Program-made: the position numbers and the translations under genes
Source: Monarcha castaneiventris obscurior
Taxonomy: Eukaryota; Chordata; Aves; Passeriformes; Monarchidae
NCBI GenBank assembly: GCA_026261815.1
Contig: JAMPIT010000511.1
Location: 310,001 to 374,000 of the forward strand
Length of the DNA: 64,000 bases
Direction of reading: 5' to 3'
In this document: positions 1-11,017 of the stretch, piece by piece
Layout of the letters: each line of letters begins with the position of its first letter
How positions within the stretch are numbered: the stretch's first letter is position 1
The notes under the pieces: model-generated
What the model saw: the letters and a program-made list of their open reading frames with translations, nothing else
Told to the model about the DNA's origin: nothing
The model's database searches: none

Positions 1-221
1 CGAACCACAGAGCTGTTCAGGTCCCCTGGTGCAGATTTTGTGTGCTCACAATGAACCTGAACCACAGAGCTGTTCAGGTCCCCTGGTGCAGATTTTGTGT
101 GCTCACGATGAACCCAAACCACAGAGCTGTTCAGGTCCCCTGATGCAGATTTTGTGTGCTCACAATGAACCCGAACCACAGAGCTGTTCAGGTCCCCTGA
201 TGCAGATTTTGTGTGCTCACA
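1..221. repeat. 57-bp minisatellite, about 4 copies
   Basis: Four head-to-tail units of 57 bp, the first cut by the window edge. Each holds the blocks ACCACAGAGCTGTTCAGG and GCAGATTTTGTGTGCTCACA. Units differ by only a few substitutions. Because 57 is a multiple of three, a 66-residue open frame runs through the array; it is a consequence of the period and not evidence of a gene. The array may extend upstream of the window. Confidence 0.95.
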
Positions 222-572
222 GGACCTAAATCCCCTTGGGACCAGGACTGAAATTGTCCCAATTGTGACTGAACATTCTCCCAAATTCCTACATTAGCCT
301 TGGGCAAGTTTAGCAATCAGCATTTGTGACCCTCACTCTGTGCCCACCTCGGCCACCCCCTGACTCAGGCTGGAGCCCCACAGCGTGGTGGGATGCTGGA
401 AGGTGACCCTGGAATGTGTCCAATTCCTACAACCAACCCACCCCAGGCAGTCTTCTGCACTTCCCAGTGACCAAGCAGCTCCTTCCCAGTTCTGCTTGGT
501 GACCTGCTGGTTTTGGGAACCCCGGTCACGGCCCCATTGAGGCAAATGGTGAAGGGTGTGAGATGTGCAGGA
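222..572. other. Unique sequence, nothing recognised
   Basis: Non-repetitive sequence between the 57-bp array and the solo LTR. No CR1 diagnostic blocks, tandem structure or plausible exon were seen. The last six bases before the LTR (573-578, CAACTC) are the left target-site duplication of that element. Confidence 0.6.
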
Positions 573-578
573 CAACTC

Positions 579-1227
579 TGTTGGAACCCAAGGCATGCCT
601 CGGGCTGCCCTGGGAGCTCAGGAGCCCCGGCAAGGGGGTCCCAGACCCTGGCAAGGAGCCCAGAATGGCACCGGCTTTGACCTCAGCCCATGGGAAAAAT
701 TGCCAACGCAGCGCGAAGTATTGCAAAACAAGAGAATGTGAAAATGAGTAGTGGTTTAGCATTTTACAAGGTAAAAAGTAGATTTTAGGATTTTTAATAT
801 GAGGATGAAGGGTTTAAGATGGAAGATTTTGGGCATTGCCCTGTTCTTCTTCTTCTTCTCCTTCTCCTCCATCTTCTCTGGTGGTGGTGGCACAAAATGA
901 TTGGTAGAATGAAAAAGAGGTAGAAATTCCGTGTCTAGAAGAGGTGCAAATGAATTGGTATAGAACAGTAACTAATAAATGCGTTGTGAAGAATGGTTGG
1001 ATGATGGAAAGGGCACAGAAAGGCCGGGACAGCCCAGGGCTGGGCAGTGCCCGCTCGGACTCGGCTGCATCAGATGTGCGGCCGGAGCTGAGAGCTGGCA
1101 GAGAGAAGGAGAAATCAACAACCTGAAACAACATCTGCAGCCGTTTCTCATCTGCTGGGGCTCGAGGTGAAGCTCCCCAGAGGTGAAGATAAGAACCTGC
1201 ATTTGTGTGGAGTGCCCAACTCCCACA
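579..1227 (+). mobile_element. Solo LTR of an endogenous retrovirus, copy 1
   Basis: A 649-bp element starting TGTTGGAACC and ending AACTCCCACA, so it has the TG...CA termini of an LTR. It is flanked by a perfect 6-bp direct repeat CAACTC (573-578 and 1228-1233). A second copy lies inverted at 36486-37155 with a different 6-bp duplication, which fixes both ends independently. A polyadenylation signal AATAAA at 974-979 suggests plus orientation, with about 250 bp of R-U5 after it. Six-base duplications are typical of class II (ERVK-like) elements, so that assignment is likely but inferred. No internal retroviral genes are present, so this is an LTR-LTR recombination product. The roughly 140-residue open frames on the minus strand here are shared with copy 2 only because both are the same LTR. 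Confidence 0.92.
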
Positions 1228-1474
1228 CAACTCCACTGCACCAACTCTCCTGTCTGAGGCCAGCCCCAGAAGCTGGATTGTGTTAATGAGCTGCTTCTCA
1301 GTTCATAAATGCAGCACGGAGCTGCCCCACTCCCACTGCGGATTTGCTGGGTTATTTTGCTCACCTCAGGTTTTGCTGGTACCTGCCAGGGTTCAGATGT
1401 AACCCTGAGCACATCCCACCTCTAGGAGTGAAGGATGCATCTACTGCAGCTTCAGGGGAGCAGGAACATCAAAC

Positions 1475-1727
1475 CCAGACTCATTAAGGTTGGAAAGACC
1501 TTTAAGGTCACCAAGTCCAACCATCAGCACAGCACCTCCACCATGGTCACCATGTCTTTAAGTGCCACATCCACAGATTTTGTGAACATTTCCAGAGGCA
1601 GTGACTCCACACTGCCCTGGAAAGCCCGTTCTGATGTTTTACAGCTCTTTCCATGAAGAAATTTGTTGTAATACCCAAACTGAACCTCCCATGGCACAAC
1701 TTGAGGCCGTTTCCTGAATCTGTGACT
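1475..1727 (-). mobile_element. CR1 3'-end fragment
   Basis: On the minus strand this reads as the classic CR1 tail. On the plus strand one sees ATTAAGGTTGGAAAGACC, then CCAAGTCCAACCATCA, GTGCCACATCCACAGATTTT, CACACTGCCCTGG and GAAGAAATTTGTT in the order expected for a reversed CR1 3' end. The 5' part is missing, as is usual for target-primed insertions. No coding capacity remains. Confidence 0.9.
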
Positions 1728-1749
1728 GAACAATACTTTGTCCCCAGCC

Positions 1750-2035
1750 CAGAGCACTGAGTGCCACATCCAGCCCTTTCTTGGATGCCTTCATGGATGT
1801 GGAATCCAAACCTCCTTGGGCAGCCCCTGCCAATCCCTGAGCGCCCTTTCCATGGGGAAATTCCTGCTGCTGTCCAACCTGAGCCTCCCCTGGCCCAGCC
1901 TGAGGCCGTTCCCTCTCCTCCTGTCCCTGTTCCCTGGGAGCAGAGCCCGACCCCCCCCGGCTGCCCCCTCCTGTCAGGGACTTGTGCAGAGCCACAAGGT
2001 CCCCCCTGAGCCTCCTTTTCTCCAGGCAGAGGATC
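1750..2035 (-). mobile_element. CR1 fragment of the GC-rich subfamily seen at 10070, 41705 and 58933
   Basis: Read on the minus strand this is CR1. The plus strand shows TGAGTGCCACATCCAGCC, GTCCAACCTGAGCCTCCC, TGAGGCCGTTCCCTCTCC, GCCCGACCCCCCCCGGCTG and CCTGAGCCTCCTTTTCTCC. The last 150 bases are nearly identical to the same interval of the CR1s at 41705-42412 and 58933-59460 and to the complement of 10070-10645. This copy stops at the point where the other three carry an internal 31-bp tandem repeat. Confidence 0.92.
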
Positions 2036-3654
2036 CTTGCAGAGCTCAGCTTGGGGCTGGGGCTGCTGGCAGAGCAGGACTTTGAGGGAACAATCTGTTC
2101 CATCTGCATCTGTCGGAGCAGAGCGCTTTGATCATCACTCGTGGTTATGAGGAACCGGGTCTGGCCTGGGTGTTTCTGCTGAGCTCTGCAGCCAAATAAT
2201 TCACCCCGCTGCAATATTGACTGGCACTCACTCCTCCAGCCCGATTTCTAGGAAACCATTTGTTATTCATAACGACTTGATGATTATTGGGAGTGGGATG
2301 ATGTTCTCTGGAGAAAGGTGCCAGATTTCAGCACTGCCAGAAATGTTCTCCTTCCTGTTGGGATTTGGATGTCGAACTGTCAGAAATCCTATTTCACTCC
2401 AGCATATGAAAGGCAGATCTTCTTCCCCACATGTTCAGAGGGACCCTTATCCCAGTAACTGGATCACTCCAGAGCTCTGCTCCGGAGCAGTCAAACACTC
2501 AGATGAAAGTTGGAATAATTTTAGTGCCAGAGCTTTGGCTTTGACGTTGATAAAAGCTAAAGGCTGCTGGTAAGCAGAGTTATCTGACTCAGAAAGCAGC
2601 GAGGAACCCACACTGTGGATGTGGAACAAGTCTGCCTTGTTCCTCTCTGCCTTAATCCCCTTTTAATGGGAATTAAACCAAACAAAGCAAGGATTTTTTT
2701 TTTTTTTTATTTTGGGAGGGTGATATCTTTCCTGTGATAAATGGGCAGAAAAAAACTTGTCAGCCCTCGGACACCCGGGCTTCCTTCGCGTCTGCTTCCG
2801 TGTCTGAAAGTTTGTCTGAATTTTCTCCTGCTGCTTTTGGTCTAATTGAAGATTTTATCTGTCCTGACAAACCTCGCCTATCTCATACTCTTTCGCCTCC
2901 TTATCTGTAGAACAACTTGCATTTAACAAGAACAAGAAACACGGGCATCCATACCTGGCATGCCTAAGAATAATAATGGCACTTTCTAGACAAATACATT
3001 TTTGGATAAAGGGCTTTGCTTGGCCAAAGTCTGGTTCTCTAGACAGGACCAGCAAACCTTCTGTGGTGGCTTTGTGAAAACATCGTTAATCAGCAGAGAT
3101 TAGCAGTCAGCAAATTCCTTGCTCAGATAGAAACCCTGCGCTGTGAATGTGCCCATTCAGGGCTGGGGCAGCTCAGCTCGTGGCAGGGCTGGGCCTCAGC
3201 ACCTCCTCCTGCAGCTTTCTAGGGCTCAGCAGCTGCTCGGAACCAGGACTTAAACCCCAGTTAGAGCCTGTGTAAAATCCCTGTTATTTAACTCAGTAAT
3301 GTGTAATGGGCTCAGCTGGGATTGCTTTGTTTTTCTGGGCTTTTTTTTAATATCATCCTCTTTAAGATCCATTTAAATCCGTTTCCAACAAAGCCCCTCT
3401 GTCTGAGGAGATGCTCGGGGACAGGACAGGGCTCTGCTCACCCCCTGAAGCCAGGGGAGGCCTGAGGGGTGACAGGAATTCCCGGGAGGGCTGGGTTTGG
3501 GGTTGTGCTGGGCTCATCCCCAGCAGGGTGGAGATGCTCTGCAGGGGGACGTGGCAGGGCTTTGGGTCAGTCTGGTTTGTCTGGGGGGGACAAACAGAGC
3601 TCTGCCAGCCTGGGAGCTGGCCTGGGGGCTGGCAAGGAGGCCCTCAGAGCTGCA
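2036..3654. other. Unique intergenic sequence
   Basis: No CR1, LTR or tandem array recognised. It contains a T-rich run at about 2692-2710 and an AT-richer stretch around 2840-3000. Short open frames up to 118 residues show no recognisable domain and are interrupted at the frequency expected for noncoding DNA. Confidence 0.55.
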
Positions 3655-4830
3655 TTCTCATTTCTTTAGGGAAAGGGCTGTCAAGCATTGGAAGCGGCTG
3701 TCCAGGGCAGAGGGGCAGCCCCCAGCCCTGGAGGGGTTTAAAAACCAGGGGCATGTGGCACTGGGGGACGTGGGCCAGTGGCACTGGGGGATGTGGTGGG
3801 ACTGGGGACGTGGGTCAGTGCTGGCACTGGGGACGTGGGTCAGTGCTGGCACTGGGGGACGTGGGTCAGTGGTGGCACTGGGGGAGGTGGGTCAGTGCTG
3901 GCACTGGGGGACAGGGGTCAGTGCTGGCACTGGGAGATGTGGGTCAGTGGTGGCACTGGGGACGTGGGTCAGTGGTGGCACTGGGGGACGTGGGTCAGTG
4001 GTGGCACTGGGGGATGTGGGTCAGTGCTGGCACTGGGGATGTGGGTCAGTGCTGGCACTGGGGGATGTGGGTCAGTGGTGGCACTGGGGGACAGGGGTCA
4101 GTGGTGGCACTGGGGGATGTGGGTCAGTGCTGGCACTGGGGGACAGGGGGTCAGTGGTGGCACTGGGGGATGTGGGTCAGTGCTGGCACTGGGGGACAGG
4201 GGGTCAGTGGTGGCACTGGGGGAGGTGGGTCAGTGCTGGCACTGGGGGACAGGGGTCAGTGGTGGCACTGGGGAGGTGGGTCAGTGATGGCACTGGGACA
4301 GGGGTCAGTGATGGCACTGGGGGACGGGGGTCAGTGCTGGCACTGGGGGACGTGGGTCAGTGCTGGCACTGGGGATGTGGGTCAGTGCTGGCACTGGGGG
4401 ATGTGGGTCAGTGCTGGCACTGGGGATGTGGGTCAGTGCTGGCACTGGGGGACAGGGGTCAGTGGTGGCACTGGGGGACAGGGGTCAGTGGTGGCACTGG
4501 GGGATGTGGGTCAGTGCTGGCACTGGGGGACAGGGGTCAGTGGTGGCACTGGGGATGTGGGTCAGTGCTGGCACTGGGGATGTGGGTCAGTGCTGGCACT
4601 GGGGGATGTGGGTCAGTGCTGGCACTGGGGGACGTGGGTCAGTGCTGGAAGCTGAGGACGTGGGTCAGTGCTGGCACTGGGGATGTGGGTCAGTGCTGGC
4701 ACTGGGGGATGTGGGTCAGTGCTGGAAGCTGAGGACGTGGGTCAGTGCTGGCCTTGGCCCTGCTGGGGGAGCAGCTGGACTGGATGATCCTAAGCATCTT
4801 TTCCAACCTAAATAGTTCTGGGATTCTGGG
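3655..4830 (+). mobile_element. CR1 3' end split by an internal 26-bp satellite
   Basis: The left part (about 3655-3760) matches the CR1 tail: GGGCTGTCAAGCATTGGAAG, a CAGGGCAGAGGGGCAG block, then CCCTGGAGGGGTTTAAAA. The right part (about 4740-4830) resumes with GCTGGCCTTGGCCCTGCTGG, CTGGACTGGATGATCCTAA, TCTTTTCCAACCTAAAT and a TTCTGGGATTCTGG tail. The two halves are the contiguous CR1 3' end; the 1-kb array between them consists of repeats of the CR1 segment expected exactly there. Confidence 0.9.
3757..4750 (+). repeat. 26-bp minisatellite derived from CR1, about 38 copies
   Basis: Units of 25-27 bp of the form GTGGCACTGGGGGAYGTGGG followed by TCAGTG. Variant positions include CTGG or GTGG before CACTGG, and GACGTGGG, GATGTGGG or GACAGGGG. 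The unit corresponds to the CR1 3' motif GTGGCACTTGGGGACATGG followed by TTTAGTG. Because 26 is not a multiple of three, the array is open in several frames at once and gives predicted proteins up to 414 residues rich in W, G and H; these are artefacts. Purine and G content is very high on the plus strand. Confidence 0.95.
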
Positions 4831-5243
4831 CTTTTTCTCTCCAGAAGGGAAACCCAAAACTTGACTCACTCAGCAGAACAAAGACCCAAATCCTGTGTAA
4901 ATAAACCAGGGGGTAGAAGATCAGGAAGGTTTGCAAAGTGATTAAACTGAAGGACCACAGTGATGCAAGGAGATGAGTACAAACACCTCAGGAAATTCCA
5001 GGAGATTTCCTTCCCTCGGGGTGGTGAAGGGGTGGGGCAGGAGGTGAGGGACCCATCTCATTCTGAGCCAGAGCTTGACTGGTTCCTGCAAAGGATCCTG
5101 GAAGGAAAGGACCCAGAAGAGCTGAGCAGGTCCTGGAGCCTGGAGCTGTCACAGGAGAGGGGCAATGTCCATGTGGAGTGGTGATTTGCACTCCAGCTCA
5201 AAGCTGTGGTGGCGTCTCTGTGAAAATCAGCGTTGGGAGAAAT
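4831..5243. other. Unique sequence with a short unassigned open frame
   Basis: Between two CR1 fragments. A 74-residue plus-strand frame at 4960-5184 has a mixed, protein-like composition (segment ELDWFLQRILEGKDPEELSR), but there are no splice signals or family resemblance that I recognise. It runs up to the next CR1. I treat it as noncoding. Confidence 0.4.
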
Positions 5244-5420
5244 GGGACACTGAAAGGGTGGTCAGGGCTGGCCCAGGCTGCCAGGGCAGTGCTGGAGTCA
5301 CCATCGCTGGAAGTGTTCAGAAAACAAGTGGATGTGACAATTTGTGATCTGGTTCAGCTGGGATTCAGTCAAAGGTTGGAACTTGGAATTCTTTTCCAAC
5401 CTTAATGTCCCTGCAATTCT
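5244..5420 (+). mobile_element. CR1 3'-end fragment
   Basis: Plus-strand CR1 tail: GACACTGAAAGGGTGGTCAG, AGGCTGCCAGGGCAGTGC, GGAGTCACCATCGCTGGAAG, GTGTTCAGAAAACAAGTGGA and TCTTTTCCAACCTTAATG near the end. It is diverged and 5' truncated. It ends in a short CCTGCAATTCTTTG remnant of the CR1 tail. Confidence 0.88.
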
Positions 5421-5528
5421 TTGAAAGCCAAACTACTTGGATTCTGATATCCCTGCTTTCCCTTCTTGTCTTTTGAACTCCCCACCCTGCAGATTTGTAA
5501 CATGGAAACAGCAGAGCTCAGGTCTCCA

Positions 5529-5738
5529 CACCCCCACAGGTGAGAACTGGAATGCAGATGAGCAGAAGTTCCTTACAATTTATTTATCCCTTTTCCTGCC
5601 CACTGAAACAGGGATTTAATTCAGAAACACCTCCACAGGTGAGAAGTGAAATGCAGAAGAGCAGAAGTTCCTTACAAGAGATTTCTCTCTTTTCCTGCCC
5701 ACTAAAAAGGTTTTTAACCCAGAACACCCCCACAGGTA
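5529..5738. repeat. 97-99-bp tandem duplication, 2.1 copies
   Basis: Two units each begin CACCYCCACAGGTGAGAA and hold GAGCAGAAGTTCCTTACAA and TTTTCCTGCCCACTRAAA. A third partial start occurs at 5725. Unit spacing is 99 then 97 bp. CCCACAGGTGAG resembles a splice junction, but the rest of the unit is not coding-like. Confidence 0.9.
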
Positions 5739-6483
5739 GCAGAGCACCTGCACTGGAGGTGGAGAAACCTCCCCAACACGTCTCAAAGCCCTGAGCTGGC
5801 TCAGAGATTTCCTTCTCACACCACCCAACCCAGCCAGGAACAGGAATGTCTCAGGGCCACAGACTGATGGCAGGAAGAGAGGGTTTTAGGGAAATTAAAT
5901 GCTAAATCGATTACATAGGCTTAGCTGCTTTCCTAGGGCTAAACATGGAAAGAGAAAAAACAAAGTGGTTTTAATGACTTAACTGAGCAAACATAACAAG
6001 AAAGTGATGAAATGTGAGAAAGATAAGACAGAATAAATACAGAGAGTGAACAGGAGCTTGCTGTGCACGAGCAGCTCTGCACCAGGGAGGAACCCATTAC
6101 TCATCCTGTCACAGGTACAGCAGGGTCTAGGGGCCCAGCACGGAACACTGAGGGGTTTGTTCTGCTCCTCGTGGAGGAGAAAGCAAAAAAGTGCACAATC
6201 CTGAATAAAAATGTCTGAAGGCAAGTGAACAGGGTTCTCTTCTCTTTCCTGGAAAAGGAGTGTTGGGTTGGCAGTTCAAGTTAGTTCTGCTTCGTGAATA
6301 ATAATAAAATAATTTTAAAAGACTCTTTCAATAATGTTTTCTGAGGTCCACTGACAGCAGAGCATTCCACGGAAGAGGAGAAGAGGAAGTTTTTCCTTGG
6401 AAACCCAGAGGGGCGGTGGGGATAAACACCTGACACTGGGAATTCCCGATTTTCAGTCGTTGTCACAGCAGTGTGCCCCCTCA

Positions 6484-6760
6484 GCAGTGACACAGAGAGG
6501 ATGAAATCTTGATTCTCTTTATCCCCCCTCAGCTGGGACACAGAGAGGATGACACCTTGATTTTCTTTTTCCCCCTCAGCAGTGACACAGAGAGGATGAA
6601 ATCTTGATTCTCTTTATCCCCCTCAGCTGGGACACAGAGAGGACGAAATCTTGATTCTCTTTATCCAGCCAGGACACAGAGAGGATGACACCTTGATTCT
6701 CTTTATCCAGCCAGGACACAGAGAGGATGACACCTTGATTTTCTTTATCCCCCTCACAGG
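6484..6760. repeat. 42-48-bp tandem repeat, 6 copies
   Basis: Six units each contain GACACAGAGAGGATGA, then CTTGATTYTCTTTWTCC. The starts of GACACAG are at 6489, 6537, 6584, 6631, 6673 and 6715, giving spacings of 48, 47, 47, 42 and 42. The last units lost a CCCTCAG segment. The 5739-6483 and 6761-7441 flanks are unique sequence in which I recognise nothing. Confidence 0.93.
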
Positions 6761-7441
6761 AGCATGGAGAAGCCAGGTCAGAGCGAAGGGCTGTGCCTCA
6801 GGCCCTGCTCCAGAGCCCAGGGGATTCCAATCCCGTTCCAGGGTTTGTTTTACAGCTGCAGGGACTTTCAGTGTCCAGGGCTCTCCAATAGAAAATCACC
6901 CCTCGCTGAGCTCCTGGCCATTCACAATTGAAAGGGTCCGAGGCACAGGCACTTCCCAGCAGAAACTGAACTTGGAATTGAATATTCGTGCTTGTGGGGG
7001 TGAGATAAACCAGCCAGGGCTCTCTACCTGACCAAGCACCTATTTCTGCCTTTTTAACTGTCCTGGGACAAGCTGCTGCTTCATATCCAAGGCAGAGAAA
7101 AGCACAGGGCAAAAAGGAGGGGCTGTTTCAGAGCTTCATCCATAGCAGAGGGTGGCAGCTTCACCAGAGCTCTGCTCTCTCCGTGCCACGGAGGGGAATC
7201 TCAGCACTAGGATTTCAGGATTTATGGAAAAGTCATTGAGGAGATTTACACTTCCCAAATGCACGGAGTGGAGAAGGAAACCAGGTGAAATCCGTGTTGA
7301 GTAAAACCAGTTCTTCCTTTCCTTGAAGAGTGGACAGCAGGCACAGGTCTCCTTCGGGGAGGGGAGATGATTTCCCCCTAGAGATAAAGACAATCAGAGC
7401 TGAATTGTTCCATTTTCACCCATTCAAATCTTTATATTATG

Positions 7442-7675
7442 AGGAGGGAGGGAAGGAGGGAAGGAGGGAAGGAGGGAAGGAAGGAAGGAAGGAAGGAAGG
7501 AAGGAAGGAAGGAAGGAAGGAAGGAAGGAAGGAAGGAAGGAAGGAAGGAAGGAAGGAGGAAGGAAGGAAGGAAGGAAGGAAGGAAGGAAGGAAGGAAGGA
7601 AGGAAGGAAGGAAGGAAGGAAGGAAGGAAGGAAGGAAGGAAGGAAGGAAGGAAGGAAGGAAGGAAGGAAGGAAGG
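7442..7675. repeat. (AAGG)n tetranucleotide microsatellite
   Basis: About 234 bp of GGAA/AAGG repeats. It begins with several GGAGGGAA variants, has one GGAGGAAGG interruption near 7553-7561, and is otherwise nearly pure. All purine on the plus strand, so it is a candidate triplex (H-DNA) former. Lysine-, glycine- and glutamate-rich frames and the complementary proline/serine frames here are artefacts of the repeat. Confidence 0.97.
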
Positions 7676-9824
7676 ATCTCCCACAGAAGGGAAAAGGAAA
7701 ACTCTAAAGCCAAAGAAAAAACGCTGTGGGGACTGAGATAAGAAATGGGCAGAGAGAAGGGAATGAGGAAGGGGACACAGACAAGTCATGGGAACTTCAG
7801 GAAATTTGCAACCACTTCCTTAAAGGCTTTTGCCCACGGAGTGAGGTGCATCAGCCCAGGCACTGTGGCTGATAGAAGGAGGAAGCTCTGTGGGGAATGT
7901 TGCTCCCAAGGGATCACTGGAGTGCTCCAGAAGTGGCATTTGCAGTGCCCAGATAAGGGGGGGGGCTGTTGATAACAAAGGTTCTGACATGGCCTGAAGA
8001 TTTTACTGAGACCCTGCTACAGACAGAACCTTCCTCACAGCCTCAGTCCCTGCTGCCAGACAGGGGAGTCTGGTCTTAAAAAGCGCATTTCAAAGCTGCT
8101 AAACATTTTTGTGTGTGTCCTTAGCACAGACCGGTAAAGAAATTCTTCCCCTGAAGTGACTGCTGCTTTCTGAAGCCTCTGTTGTATAGACAGGAACATT
8201 AAAAACAAAGCTGTGACACCCCCGGGGCCAAACCACAGCCAGCCATGAACAGCTCCTCAGGAAGGTGTCGTGAGCAATCCCGGGAAGCAGAGATGTGCTA
8301 ACCCTGGTTTAGGATCACTGAAAACAACCCAGGCAGTGGCTGATGCAGAGTGACCCCTGGGACAGGGGAGATGAACTCATCTCTGGGCAGATGCTGCTTA
8401 TTTTACCTGCCTGGGGTCTTACAGCACTCACCAACTGCAGCAGGGCTTGCAGGGGTGGAGGTAATGAAATACATCCAGATTTCCTGAAGGTCTTCAGTAG
8501 CACTGCAGAAGTGTTGGATAACCCCAGGATGAAGGAGGAAGGACCCCCCAAGTGTGTGAATTACTATCAAACAAAAGGAAGGAAAAAAATCCTGATTCCT
8601 TTTTACTCCGAAGGTCCTGAGGGACCTCAGGATTTGTTACTCATCTCTGTCAGGCACCCAAACTGTCTCACAGAGCAGTCCCTGCTGTGCTGAGCTCTGA
8701 TTCCACCTGGTCACCTCTGCTCCCTCCCTTCCCACCGGGGCCCGGGCAGGTGAGGAGTTATGAGAGATTTCACCAACTTCATCGGAGGCTGGAGTTTGCA
8801 AATCTTTCCACGGCTTCCTTCAGCGGAGTTATTTATGTGCACAAATCCTGAGAGAAATGGGTCAGGCTGATGGCCCCGCTCGCCCAGGGCTCTGTCTCTG
8901 GAGCAGCAGCGGAGCCGCTGTTTCAGGAGAGCACAGAGCTGCTTTCTGCTGCCCATCCCCTCTGTCCACCCAGCATCTTTAACTGCTGGAGTGCAAACAC
9001 CTGACACACGTCCCTGCCCTGTCCTTTTAAATGTGTGTTTAGGGACTTGCAGCCCAGGAATAAACCTAATAAATAAATCTAATTCTTTTCTGAGCCTACT
9101 GACACCGGCTCCTGCACAGCCTGGAGTGACAGTGACACCAGTTTGAGCCCCAGCAGGACCAGGATTGCTCTGTCTGGGTGAACACCACTCCTCCGCCACT
9201 TCCACACCCCTTGTCCTGCAGGATTTGGTCAACAACCCACATCAAACATTGCTGTGAATCTTCACAGAGCTGAGCCTGCGACTGGGAACCTAAAGAAACC
9301 CCACTTGTCTTCACCTGTGTTTGCCCAGTACCACCCAACAGGACACTCTGGCCTTCCAGAAGGTTGGAAGTGATGCCATGGATTTTCCTTGGGGATATTT
9401 TTGGGGAAGAGTTAATATTTTTCCATTGCCAAGGCAGAGCCCCCACAGAGCAGGGGCAGCTCAGCCCAGGCAGGAAAACCACAATTCCCAGGCATGGCCT
9501 GATCCAGTCCCAGCTCCTCCCTTTCCCTACTCCTTGCAGGGTTGCTACAAGTTCATGGTTTTCATGGGCATCTCTGGCCCAGAATTCCTTTGCTCTGGAA
9601 TGTGATCTCCCAGGAAGGGAACAGCTGCATTAGAGGCAACTTCTGTCTTTGGAAATTTTCTTTATCATTTCCACGGTCTATCTGCTGGTAAATCCACACA
9701 ATTCCTTGGGCCAGCATGGTTTCAGCAGGCCAGATCCACTTCTCAGAACCACCAGCTTTCTCTTTTTATAAATACAGGCCCTTAGCAGTGTCTGGTTTGG
9801 CTCTTCTGTTCATGGGCTTCTCAC
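7676..9824. other. Unique intergenic sequence, 2.1 kb
   Basis: No repeat family recognised. Contains a G8 run near 7957 and an AATAAA-rich patch at 9057-9085. Open frames up to 174 residues (minus strand, 8711-9235) have no recognisable domain and are not supported by splice context. Confidence 0.5.
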
Positions 9825-10010
9825 AGGAGGAAAGACATGGAGGGGCTGGAGCGTGTCCAGAGAAGGGAACGGAGCTGGGAAGGGGCTGGAGCCCCAGCAG
9901 CGGCTGAGGGAGCTGGGAAGGGGTGGAGAATTCCTGAGGGAACTGGGAAAGGGGCTCAGCCTGGAGAAAAGGAGGATCCAGAAGGGAAAAGCTCTGCAGC
10001 AGAGCCTTCC
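9825..10010 (+). mobile_element. CR1 internal fragment
   Basis: Plus-strand CR1: GGGGCTGGAGCGTGTCCAGA, GAAGGGAACGGAGCTGGG, CAGCGGCTGAGGGAGCTGGG, then CTCAGCCTGGAGAAAAGGAG. This interval lies just upstream of the 3' end in CR1. The fragment ends abruptly, and a second CR1 in the same orientation starts 60 bp later with the same motifs. Confidence 0.88.
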
Positions 10011-10069
10011 CCAAACTTCCCTCACTTTCTTTGCCCCTCACGTTTTCTGCCACTCTTTTATTTTCCCCT

Positions 10070-10645
10070 CACAGCAAGGGAGACCCTGAGGGGCTGGAGT
10101 GAGTCCAGGGAAGGGAGCGGAGCTGGGAAGGGACTGGAGAATTCCTGAGGGAGCTGGGAAGGGGCTGGAGAATTCCTGAGGGAGATGGGAAAGAGGCTGG
10201 AGAATTCCTGAGGGAGCTGGGAAGGGGCTGGAGAATCCCTGAGGGAGCTGGGAAGGGGCTGGAGAATTCCTGAGGGAGCTGGAAAGGGGCTCAGGCTGGA
10301 GAAAAGGAGGCTCAGGGGGGACCTTGTGGCTCTGCACAAGTCCCTGACAGGAGGGGGCAGCCGGGGGGGGGTCGGGCTCTTCTCCCAGGGAACAGGGACA
10401 GGAGGAGAGGGAACGGCCTCAGCCTGGGCCAGGGGAGGGGCAGGGTGGATAAGTGGGAATAATTTCTTCACTGAAAGAGTGGTCAGGCCCTGGCGCCGCT
10501 GCCCAGGGCGCTGGTAGAATCCCCATCCCTGGAGGTGTTCAAAACTCAAGTAGATGTGGCACTTTGTGACATGGTTTAGTGGTGACCAGGGACAGTTGGA
10601 CCTGATGCTCCCTAAAGGTTTCTTCCAACTTTAGCAATCCTGAAG
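10070..10645 (+). mobile_element. CR1 3' end with internal 31-bp repeat
   Basis: Longest plus-strand CR1 here. In order: GAGGGGCTGGAGTGAGTCCA, the 31-bp array, CTGGAGAAAAGGAGGCTCAG, GGGACCTTGTGGCTCTGCAC, GACAGGAGGGGGCAGCC, GGAACGGCCTCAGCCTGG, TTTCTTCACTGAAAGAGTGG, CCATCCCTGGAGGTGTTC, GTAGATGTGGCACTTTGTGA and TCTTCCAACTTTAGCAATCC. It is the complement of the reversed copies at 41705-42412 and 58933-59460, including the embedded array. No open reading frame of the element survives. Confidence 0.93.
10125..10295 (+). repeat. 31-bp repeat inside CR1, about 5-6 copies
   Basis: Units contain GGAGAATTCCTGAGGGAGCT then GGGAAGGGGCT, with small variants (GGAGATGGGAAAGA, GGAATCCCTGAGG). Each unit carries an EcoRI site GAATTC or a one-base variant of it. 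The unit is an expansion of the CR1 stretch around GCTGAGGGAGCTGGG. The same array occurs in two other CR1 copies of this window. Confidence 0.93.
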
Positions 10646-11017
10646 TTCCAGGAGAAGGCCCAAGTAAGCACCCCAGGCAATCAAAGCCAGGAGTGCTGGA
10701 GTGGGAGCGCAGAGCAAAGTGTAGCTGTGAATTTAACAGAAAACCTGTGACAGAGGAAGTTTTGGTGATGGTAATTACACAGCTTAGGAGGAGAAGTCCT
10801 GAAGGGTGACAGGCAATTCCAAACTGCTGGAGCATGAGCCAGTAAACACCGAGCTGCTGATACCTGTGAGTCCCCACTCTTCCACCCAGCAATAATCATC
10901 TCAGCTCCAAACCAAGGGAAAAGGTGTGGGAGATGTCCACTGAGGGGGGAAATTAAGAGAGGGGAACAGCTATGAGGGCAAGGAGAGCCTGCAAAGCCTG
11001 AGACCAGAGAGTGGGGG

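Noticed and set aside
814..1236. 140-residue frame conserved between two loci (also 36405-36890)
   Set aside because: Similarity is due to two copies of one LTR, and one frame extends past the LTR end into unrelated DNA. Not a conserved gene.
3411..4732. Two overlapping plus-strand frames of more than 400 residues rich in Trp-His-Trp-Gly
   Set aside because: Both are readings of the CR1-derived 26-bp array in different frames.
4960..5184. 74-residue frame with protein-like composition
   Set aside because: Short, no homologue recognised, and it runs directly up to a CR1 fragment.
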